From positions 33,798,630-33,862,629 of the forward strand of contig NW_022145609.1 of the NCBI RefSeq assembly GCF_000002235.5: a DNA stretch of 64,000 nt, in the 5' to 3' direction. The DNA is from Strongylocentrotus purpuratus. Taxonomy: Eukaryota; Echinodermata; Echinoidea; Camarodonta; Strongylocentrotidae. The notes below the pieces were generated by a model, which was given only the letters and a program-made list of their open reading frames with translations, made no database searches and was not told the DNA's origin. The position numbers and the translations under genes are program-made. Position 1 is the first letter of the stretch. The number at the start of each line of letters is the position of its first letter. Of this stretch, positions 47,501 through 59,500 are shown piece by piece.

Positions 47501-50500
47501 CCAAAGACAAATAGCATTCAGCAACTACTCTCAAGGAGCTTGGAAATCTCTACGCAATCAAGTCCTTCGCGAAATCTCTAGAGCAAAACGCTTTTTCTAT
47601 CGTGATCGTATCCAAAATCTTAAGAGCGATAACCCCTCATCTTGGTACAAGAACATTAAAGTCATGTCTGGTCATTCAAATTCGCAAGCAGACATAATCC
47701 GAGTTCCAACTGTTGAAGACAATGACCCAGTGAAAATAGCTACCGCCATTAATGAATTCTTTGCAAATGTTAACGCTGATATCCCCGAACTACATTTGAG
47801 AGACCTACCATCGTACCTGCCAGCCCAAACACCGCCCCCACATGTTCAACCGTGGGAAGTCATGAGTGAATTGAAGAAGATCAAGCCTGGCAAGTCAAGC
47901 GGCCCTGACGGCATTCCTGGACGCCTCGTTCGGGAATTTGCTTGCGAACTCTTAGGGATACTAAATGGGATACTAAATCCCCTGTCAGGGATACTAAATG
48001 CATCCTATCAACATAACAAGGTCCCAACCCAGTGGAAACAGGCAATAATTGTCCCCATCCCTAAAGGTCCTACATCTGCAACTTTGGATAAACTGAGGCC
48101 TATATATCCGTCACCGACCACTTTTCCAAAATTGCTGAGTTGTTTATAACCAAGCTTCTGTTACGCGACATTAACCCTCATTTGGACAAACACCAATATG
48201 GAAGCAGACCGGGCCTCTCAACTACCATTTGCATCGTCGACCTAATCAACTACCTTGCTAAATCAGCTGAGGCACCAAGAACTGCCACTACCGTAGTATG
48301 CACCGACTTCAGCAAGGCATTCGATCGGGTCAACCACACTATCGCGATTAAGAAGCTTATTGATCTTGGTGCCAGCCATTCGATTCTTCCTTGGATCTGC
48401 GATTTTCTGACCGACCGCCAAACCTGTGTTCGTTACCATGGTTCACCTTCGCCCTGGAAGAAGATTCATGCTGGCGTCCCACAAGGTACACGCCTAGGTC
48501 CTGTTGTATTCTTGGCCCTTATTGATGATGTAATGCGTGATTCTTTATCAGCGAGTCACTGGAAGTACGTCAACGACATGTCCATTGCCGCCTTGCACGA
48601 TACACGCAACCAGCCACGTGATATCTCCCGTTCCCTATCCACTCTAGAAGATTGGTGCCAGAACAATTACGTGAAACTCAACACCAAGAAGTGTTCAATC
48701 ACTTACCTTCAGTAAAGTCCAACTACCCCCACTAGGAGTACTTATTGATAATGTCCCCCTGAACGAGGTTAGCAGTGTGAAAATCCTTGGAGTAACCATT
48801 GAAGACACCTTGAAGTGGAATGTACAGGTTTCGGATACGGTTTCTCGTGCTAACCGCCGCATTTTCATGTTAAGATCCCTGAAAGCCTTCTATCCCCCCA
48901 CCAACGACCTCGTTACAGTTTACATAGGATTTGTAAGACCACTCCTCGAATATGCCTGCCCTGTCTGGAACGGAGCATTGACTATCGCCCAGTCCAACAA
49001 GATCGAAAATGTTCAAAAACGGGCATTAAGAATTATACTAGGTAGATATTACATATCCTATTCAAATGCGCTATCAATGACCAAGCTTCAAACTCTCCAT
49101 GCTCGCCAAGAAGAGCTATGTCTCAAGTTTGCCCTGAAAGCACTAAAATCCGACCAATCAGACTGGTTTAAACTAAACGCCAGCACCAGAAACACACGGA
49201 AATCACGTATCTGTATAGAACCTAAGTCCAAAACAGAACGTTACAGGAAAAGCCCAGTCCCATATCTCACCAGGTTACTCAACAACGCATAAATTCCCCT
49301 GATTCCTGCCCGATTCCACACCTCTTATTCAAATCGTATGCCTTTTGTTGCTTTTAATACTGCTCAACTTTATACCCATCAACTCATAAAGATTAGTGCA
49401 TGTAATCCACATAGTAATGAATGGATACACTTGTGTTTTTAACTGTCAAACTGATTAATTAGTGAATATATCTCTTATAGTTACGCACGTTCCCATGTAC
49501 ATTCTATGTCTTTACATATTTAAAGTTTTTACGCATATATTCTGTTATTGTCTTTGTAATGCATGATTGGTAATTGTACTGTTTTTCTCTGTAAGGGAAA
49601 CTTTGTAATTTACTTTGTAATTTCTTTCTAATCACCTTTTCCTTGTCGTCTTACTTTCATCATCATTCCGCTTCTCCATGTCTTCACAGTTCCAACTGTT
49701 CCATTCTTCTCATTCCACTCCCTCCCTATCTCCCTCTCCCTCTCCCATCTTCCGCATGTCTTCCTGTTTTTCTTTCTAACTTAACTCTCTCTCTCTACAT
49801 CGTTCTCTCCCTAACCTTTTCTCTCCCTTTCGGTAATTGTTTAATCATGTTTCTATGATAAATCCTTATATATTGTGTAGCTTTATAGACATTCAATGTG
49901 CATTACGGTTCGAAGTTAAACAAATCTTCAGTACTTACTTGTTATAACTCCATTAATCAGCCTTCAATTTATATTTAAAATATGAATATTCCTCACTTAA
50001 CAATGATTACAGAAAAAAAAATAACGCTGAATCTATTTTATTTGTTTCATCAATTTGTTTGTAAGTAGGGAATATGTAATTAGTTATGATATACCCGACT
50101 GTGTATTATGTGTACTTGTCCATATTATCTAAGTTTGTTGAAATGATTTTTAATACATGTAAAACTTGCAATGTAATTTAGCTTTCGGGCTACCATTTTG
50201 AAGTTGTCTAATAAAAAAACCATTCTACTACTTATATACTGTATGGCTTTCAAACTCTTCCTATTCAGAAACCACAAATGCGGAGCAAGTACCAGAATCT
50301 CAAGGTGAAAAATGAGACACTCCTTAGACAACTTGAAGAGAGGCAGCAAGAGATAGATTCACTCAGCACAAAGAAGGATTCATTGGAAGATGTAAGTAGT
50401 TAGTTTAACTTATCCATCTCCCCTTTCTGTCTCCTTGTCTGTCTCTCTGTCTCCCTTTCATTACCTTAATATTTGTTTTGTCCCAAATACATGGAATCCA

Positions 50501-50502
50501 TG

Positions 50503-50534
<32 letters not shown>

Positions 50535-53500
50535 TAACTCTCTTAAAATTTACATGAAGTTGTTACTTTTTATTTGTGAAATAGAAACATTGACCTTTCT
50601 GTAAACAGACACATGAAAATATTCATTTACATTTTCTTAAATTATAAAAGTGATGAACATTAATCCTTAGAAGAGCAAAATATAAAATAAATAGAAGCTT
50701 GAGAATAGTAACAAGAAATGAAGACTTCTGTTTTCTTAACCTCATCTCTACGTGCAGGAGTTGCAACATTTTTAAGTGAAGCAGGAAGTTGTTTGTCTAT
50801 CTTAAATGCTACATGAAGTTAACAAAATTAAACAAAGATATCTTTAGTTGTGCAAATAGATACATATACCATCTAGATCAGAAACATAGTGCAATAATTG
50901 TTAAAGCCATGTAGTGATTATTTATTTCTGTAAACAACATATATCAGAGGTATTTTGGTCTAGTGGATAAGTCTTCGGATTGTGGGTCACAGGGTCTGCA
51001 GTTTGAGTCCCGCTGCGGCACTAATGTCCTTTTGCAAGACATTAATCTACATTTGCCACTCTCCACCCAGGTGTTAAATGGGTACCCAGTAGGATTACGC
51101 CTGGCTGGAATGCTCCCCAGGGAGTGGAGAATGTGCTAAATTGTGTGCGGGTAAGCATGAATCAGATGACCGGGGTAATGATATATATCTGTAAAGCGCT
51201 TTGAGAGGGCCTGCGGTCCTGAAAGGCAATATAAGAACGAACTCTTATTATTATTATCATTATTATTTATTTATGTAAACAACATTTCAACACCTGCAGG
51301 AGCTTCAACATTCCCAAGTAAAGCAAGAGGCAGTGCGTCTCTATGAGCAGCTGCATGAGCTGGAGGATAAGAAGAGCCAGCTGATCGCTGAGGAGCAGTC
51401 CAGGGGTACTCCTGCAGAGGAGAGGGAGAAACTCCTCAAGCAAGTCAAGGAAGACAACCAGGAGATAGGAAGCATGGAGAGACAGTGAGTTCTGGGGGTG
51501 TTTCACAAAACTTGTTATCAGAGACAAATGACAATTGTTGTCATAAGCTACTTAAATCCTTATCAGCAGATTTGTCACTGATATTTGTCACTTGTCATCG
51601 ATAAAAGGCTTTGTGAAACGGGCCCCTGGAGGGTGTTTCACAAAGCTAAGCTATGCATGACTTTACAAATGACTTGAATATGAAGAGCTAAATGGGATTC
51701 TCAACTCCTTTAATTGCATAAGCTAAAGTTGAAATATGCAGATGTAGACTAACCTTATCACTATTAAGGAAAGATATTAATGCAAAGTGTATTTTTGGCT
51801 ACAATTTAATTGAGATTATGGGAATTACAGTCACACTTTGTTAAAATGTCAGGAAAAAAATTTGGGTATCCCATTTGTATATCATTTGTAAAGTCATCCG
51901 TAACTTTACGCACAGCTTTATAACCCCCCCCCCCCCCCTGGTTTGATTTGACTTTATATAAAAAAATAAATAAAATATATACAAATGACTATATATACAA
52001 ATATACAATTTGTTAAAAAAGGGAAGACTGGATAGCTCTATTCAGAGCCATTGATAGCAAAAAAATTCCATGTAACGAAGATCAAATGGCAATATTTTTG
52101 GGTAAAAATACATTGATATGCACAGAACTTGCATCTATGCATACTCTTGATCTGTCTTTAGTTATAATGAAGTGAAAACCCTCTACACTTATCTTTTTTA
52201 TCTGCGGATTTTATAAATATTTTTAAAGCAATTCTTTGTTTACTTCCTTGTGTCTGGACAAGGTTTTATAAAGGAGTTTTATAAAGTTATTAAATCATGC
52301 TTATCCATTTCCTTTCTAGAATCAAAGAGATTAAAGAGAAGCTGGAAGAAACCATGGAAGAAATAAGTCAACTAGACGTAGACCTGGAAGAACATCAAGG
52401 TAATCATATAAGAAAACTTGTATTCATAATTGATATGATTTCTCTTTGTAAATGGACTTAACATTAAAAGAACAATTTTCTTGGCTGAATTCAAGTTTGA
52501 CTGAATAAATATAATCAACTATTGAAAGTATGTATTCAATTTGACATTAGTTTGTGTTATCAAGTGGTTTAATAACCTGACTAGGGATGCAGATATTGTA
52601 GGTTCAAACCCTGGCATGGCACTTATGTCCTTGAGCAAGGCATTTGTATCCACATTACTTTTCTCCACCCAAGTGTGACATGGGAACCCGATAGGATATC
52701 AAACGTTATTGTGTTTTGATTTAGCATTTGTAGGCTGGTAAAAGGCAACGGGCTGGACTAGGAGTCCCCTATTGAATGGAGAATAGGCACCATAACTGCG
52801 AATTTGTAAATAAATTCAGTATCAAAGGAATGATATACTGTTAAGTGCTTCGATGACCTCAATCTGCCCATAATCATAACGACGCTGAATTAAAGACACA
52901 TGTTACATCATGTTTATGAATCAGATTCTAAACCTTCCCTTTCAGTTAAATCGGATAAGATTGTTTATAGAGGCATTTTCTCATATTTTCTGTCATATGT
53001 TTTAATTTATTTTTTAGGAGAGAAAAATTTGAAGTACAAAGAGCTGAAGAAGAGAGAAGAGAGTATGAATGGTAAGTTTTCTTTTCACTGCAGAATGGTA
53101 TATACTTTTTTCTTCTTTTTTTTCTTAATTTCTTTGTCAAATTTCAGTTTAGGTTTATCTTGTACCGGTATTCATGAAAATAATCAGTTTAGGTCTAAAA
53201 GTCAATCAACAGTTTTTTTCCTGAATTAAACGATCAAAGAGTAATTCAAAACTCATAATTGTACTCTTGAAAATTAATCATTGAGAATTGTTTGTACTCT
53301 TGAGAGCAAAGAGGGAGTTGACCTTGACTGTGCTTCACTCCATTTTCGTCATTGGTAATAACAGGTTTAGGTCTATTTGTAAATCAACGGTTTTACTAAG
53401 TTACTAAAAAAGTAAAAGTAAAGAGTTGTATGCTAAACACATTTTGTATGTCGATTTCAGAGATATAAAGATTTGTTTTTGGAGGGGGTGGGGCAAAGGT

Positions 53501-55250
53501 AGAGATAACAGGTTTGACAAACGTGAGAGAAACATTAAAAACAAGGTAAAAGTGAGTTGTAAAATATGTATATACTTTTTCCCCTCTATTCATACTTGTA
53601 TAGCTTCTTATAAAATGCAACGGTGTCCTTTGTTTTTGTACATGTACATATAACCATATGATTACTCATTTCAATTCTAATTTTGCTTCTTCTTCTTTTT
53701 TAAACAGAATTTCTTAATACTTTTGAAAGTGCAAAGAAAGAAGAAGTGGTAAGTTCCTTGGGACATTTATTTGATGCAAAACAATATGGCATAACATCTA
53801 TTGAGAGCCTGTGTAAAAGCATTAATGTTAAACTCCTTTCTGGCTCACAACCTGATAAATTTCTTTATCTCTATGTTCTTTTTGTATCTTTTTTTTCCCT
53901 TCTGAATAGAGATTCTGAATAGAGATCTATGACTGCCATGTTTCACTATCTATCACACATGTGCCTAATTGAGTTATTTATGTAAGAATTATACAGTATA
54001 GATATACTTTATGAGCCTTTATAGTTATCTGAATTTTGAGAATTGTTACAAGATCATGCATTTAACAACACATGCTAATAAGCTGGCAATGTATGTGCGA
54101 GCAAGTACTGTATAGTATTAAAGCAGCCTGTGCTTTTTATCACCAAAATGTCTTTGTCCCTCTGTAAACTGCAAAAATATTGGCTTCTATATGAGCTAAG
54201 TCTCTTTAATTGGTAAAAGATTCTTCCAGGGAAACATGATATCGTCAGGAGACAGAACGGCTTTAACTCCTATACTTTAACACAGAGTTAATGCCCTTCT
54301 GGCTCTGAACTGATCATATGGTCATTTGTCAAGAAACAGTCCTGTAATGTGAGTTGGAATGCATGTGCAATGAAGGTCTCAAATCTCACTGTTGTGTTCT
54401 TCTTATTTTGTTTTCCAGGAAAGGAGAGGCACCAGTGAAGAGACCGTTGTGACACTCTTGTCCCACATGAGTAGGGTAAGTTCTTTGTCCTAATGTTATG
54501 AACCAGAGCACTATAACACTGAGTTCCCATAGGACATCTATTAATTCAGATGGTCATATCTCATCCAATACTTAATGAATTCAATTAGTTTTCTACATTC
54601 AGACATTATTTTTGATGCTCTTTCGGAAAATGAAGAAAAAAGGAAAAAGTTATGAATTTTGAAAGCTGTAGAGTGGTGAAGCGTGACGTCATCAAAAATC
54701 TATTTTCCGAATTTATCAATTTTTTTTTTTTCATTTTCCAAAAGAGCATCAAAAATAATGTCCGAATATCGAAAACCAGTTGAATATATTTAGTATTCGC
54801 TGAGATATGACCATCTGAATAAATATATGTCCTATGGGAACTCAGTGTTATAGTGCTCTGGTTCCCTAATGTTATGAACCAGAGCACTATAACACTGAGT
54901 GCTTGAAGACGTGTCTATTCTGAAGCCCTATGCATCCATTGAACCATCACAATCACAATGCATGATAACTTTGATACCTTTTCACTCCATTGGGTACTAT
55001 AGCCTGTAATTCTTGTAATTCTATGAACATCACTTCACACTACAACGTTGTGTTTTTGTTTCCCACAGAACCTTGGACGTCAGAAGCACATGCCAACCCC
55101 TAAGGAGCTGGCTAGGATGCAGGATGACTTAAGCTTCAAACAGACAGAGATGCATAAATCAGAAGCAACGGCTTCAGGACTTACTGGAGGTACATGTTTG
55201 ATCTATTTATATATATTATGTTTCTCTCCCCTCTCATTCTCTCGCATGCA

Positions 55251-55288
<38 letters not shown>

Positions 55289-55490
55289 GTGTCTCTCTCG
55301 TTGTCTCATCTCAGTCTGGGTCTTTATCTCTTTTGTAGTCTCTTTCTATATCTGTCTCTCTCTGTTTGATATATGTATCTGTCTCTGTCTTTGTCTCTCC
55401 TTATCTCTCTCTCTCTCTCTGTCTTTCTGTTGCTCTTTCTGTCTCTCTTTCTGTCTGTCTGTCTCTCTCTCTCTTTTTCTCTCTCTATCG

Positions 55491-55528
<38 letters not shown>

Positions 55529-56503
55529 TTCTCTTTCTCCATATCCCTTCATCTTTGTGGAGGTATACCAACACTAGACTAAAACTTCCATTCACAATGT
55601 TTTCATTTAGTAGCCTTCTATTTTTGTGGGTTATGGATGTGAACTGGTCTTCAAAGTTACTAAGGACATGTGTCATTGTTTGTTGCTCTTCATTCTTGTT
55701 AATACGGTATCTTCGTTCGTGTTAATACCGTATAATGAATTCAATATTTTGTATTGGCTTTACATGTCATCAGTCTTTTCCTTAATAAATAGCAACAATT
55801 GGCAATTTTACAGTGTTCAGTTATGAAGAAAAAAAGTTACATTACATTATTAAAGAGATTTGATTTGATTTGTGTTGTAACTGCCTTCTTCTTATCTTCT
55901 CTCTCTTCTTATCTTCCTGTAACTGTCTTTACCTTATCTCTATCTTTCCTCTGTCCTCTGTTGTTGTGAATGTATGTACAATGTTTTTTATATAAAATAA
56001 GTTTGTATCTTGTTTATGCTAAGTATTTATTTCAGATCATTCTCATCAAGCCAATTTTGGTTTTCATGATTCCCCACTTTCTTTTATCTTATGTTGATAA
56101 TGAACGAACATGTAAATAAATGAAATGAAATTTATAATTCTGTGTTCTCCTCCTCTTTCAGAGTCTGGTCGGCTCCAGATGGATCTTCAGAAGGTGGAGC
56201 AGCTGGAGGGTAAGATCACGGCGGAGCTGGAGAACCTTAAGGTCCGCATCAAGGAGATGGAGGAAGAGCTCAAGACCTTTTCCAACCTGGACACACTTCA
56301 GCAGACTGCTGATCAAAAGAAGAAGGTCTGTATTTATGATCACCATTTTAGACATGTCTACCAGCACCCAGTTTTTGCGTTCATATTCACTATGGCAATT
56401 GTACTACATATTTTGCCACTATGACAGCTGTATAACCTTAGGCACCTATGTAATACATGGACATGAAGCCACCATTACTATAGTAGCAGTATCATTAGTA
56501 GAA

Positions 56504-56557
<54 letters not shown>

Positions 56558-59500
56558 AATTAGTAGTAGAACAGTAGAAGTAGTGGTAATAGTAGTAGTA
56601 GTAGTAGTAGTAGTTGAATAGTAGTAGTAGAAGTATCAATAGTAGAAGCAGTAACAGAAGTAGTAGTAGAAGTTATAATAGTAGTAGTTATAGTAGTTTT
56701 AGTAGTAGTAGCAATAGTAGTATAGTATCATTATTATAATCCTTATGAAGTATTTACTGTATATAGATGCATGAAGATGTATATCATCAGGAAACATTTG
56801 ACAGTCATCCACATGTATGTCCAGAAAAAAAAGTTATTTTACATTCCTTGTAGTAATTCACATACCTGTATTCAATCAAGTTATTCAAAGAATAGAATTT
56901 GGCATCCTAAACTTAAATTGTCAAAAAAAAATCAACATTTATCAGTATAATCATTTTCTGTAGATTGAATGGATTGTATGTTTTTGGTTTTCTTTCCAGA
57001 AACTACAAGAGGACAAGATTACTTTGGCGAGGAGGAGAGACGTCTTCAAAAAGAGTAAGCATAATGATGATCAATGTATTGAATATATGCATATGCTGTA
57101 TACGATCAGTTTGCAAGAAACACATAGCTGCCAAGTAGTACTCAACATCTTCTCCTGGCATTAGAGAATAAAAATAGTAATATTCCATTCTTGTACAACT
57201 TATATAACGTTATGATATAGCGTCTCTATGCGCTTCCAAGGGCTTTGGACATTATTACCCAGATTTTAGGTCCGGCAATCATAGTACTCGATGTAATCAA
57301 GAATAAATCCTACCAGGTACCAACTTACCCATTTACTTCTCCTGGGTCGGTTGTTGCAGATGTAGACTGATGTCTTGCCAAAAGGACATCAGTGCTAAGG
57401 CAAGAAATTGTGCCTTGTGATCTACAGTCCATTGACTTTTCCACTAATATAGCAGGTGTCCTAGACGGATACATTTTGATGGAAGTTGATAGGTGTTTCC
57501 CAATAATTAAATCAAAATCAGTCAAGTTTTTAAAAAAAACCTGTATGGTATGATTATCACACTTGGTAAAGTATTATGCCATTTTACATTGAATCATGTT
57601 AATGTCAAGTATGATAGATAAATAGCTTGAGTTAACATGATAAGTTGTTGATGCTTACACTAAAGTGTATTATGTCTCACTTTATCATGACCAGGTTTTC
57701 ACTTTTCATAATAACAATAATAATACTACTAATAATGAATGTTACTTGTATAGCACATATCACTAACACAAAGAAAGTCCCTATGCGCTTACGAAAGAAG
57801 AAAATAGAGATATGGCAGAATAGAAATTAACATTTATGCCTGATACATGAAAATAATGAATTACAAACAACAATAATGATACGCAACTCCTATATAGCTA
57901 AGATGTAATAGGTAATACAAATTGAAAATTGAATAATTGTAGTTTGCTTCAGTGTTTACTGAATACATTTTTGTTGCATCTAATGTGTTTTTGTCTTCAG
58001 GTACATGTATCTCACTTCTCCCAAGCCAATACAAAGCCTTAAAGACACAGCTCAACGATAACGAGATCCATTCGTATGTGGGTAACCTTGCAGGCTTGTA
58101 GTACATAAAATAACACCTTTGTGTTTATTTATTGTTTACTTGTTTGTTGTCTTTGATCAGGCGTCCAACTTCTCTCCAGCCAGTACGAAGCCTTGAAGAC
58201 ACAGCTCAACGATAACGAGACCCATTCGCAGCTGGGCAACCTGGAGCGCAAGTGGCAGCACTACGAGCAGAACAACTTTGTCATGAAAGAATGTATCCTT
58301 TTATTATTACTCACTGATCCAGTCTGGTTTATAATGGCTTATGCTCTCTCTCTCTGTGTACCCATCCATTGTTTATTGTAGTATTGCTGTTCACACATGC
58401 TTACCCCATCCGTGCAGTGAGTGGCGAATGTGGCCAAATTGGTTTTGACTTTAATAGGATGGCTATAGTTTTAACCTCCAGAAAAAGAAACAAACATATG
58501 CATTTTGAAATTTGCACAGTGGATATTTGTTTTCTTCCCCAATTGAATAATGTAACAGTCAATTAAAGGTAATACAAAGTTTTGGGAATTTTCTAAAATT
58601 GGCTGGATGAAGATTCTTTACAATTTTGAAATATTTGGATGCCCTTGTGGGTGTTTTATAAGCACTAGAAAATTTAGCCCCTAAAATACTTCTGTTTTCG
58701 AGAAAAATGGAATATTAAAATTTACCAGTAAATTTTGATAATCTTCAAATAGCGACTACGGCCATACAATGGTAGCTGCGACCATGAAAATCTCAGAATA
58801 TGTAGTTGTGATATAGAATTTCCAAACGAGAATAGCCAATTGGTCGATTTTACTCAAAAAGCATTGTTTTATAGCTAAATCAATAGCTTGACCTTGAGAG
58901 GGAGCTAGCTATATACAGCGAAAAGAGTTCATGTACAATTTCATCACATCAGACTCGATTTCAAACGCGACAACGATCACTGAATATTGTAGGATCGCAT
59001 ATGATTCCAATATGTTCATTTGAACCAAATTCATGACCCCATACCAAAACTTTGTAATACCTTTAACATTCAAAATTTCACTGTTGAAAGTAAATTGATG
59101 ATAATTGTTCTGAAATTTGTTGGCAGAGAAAGAGTCCACCTTGACCATGTAATAGGTGGCAAATTGTGTTTGGACTAAGCATGACTAGTTTTAATTTCTA
59201 AAAATAGAATAGAAAAAAATGGCAATTGCATTGTGAAATCTACCCCATGGAAGAGTTTTTTCTCCAAAATTAAACAAAGAAACAGTAAATAAAAACAGAA
59301 CTTTACTCTTCAAAATGAACCAATAATTGTTTGTATGCTTAATGGCAAAGAAAGAGTCAACCTCGGCCATGTTACACTCCTTCTTTGTCATAAGAGGAAA
59401 AATATGTTTGAACTAAGCATGACTAGTTTTACTGTTCAAACATGGCAACAGGCAATATGCATTGTGAATTTTATACATCCTTGGTATTTTATGTCCAATT

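Noticed and set aside
50948-51020. tRNA gene
   Set aside because: A- and B-box-like blocks are present, but the sequence continues into a SINE body and tail and does not fold as a clean tRNA.
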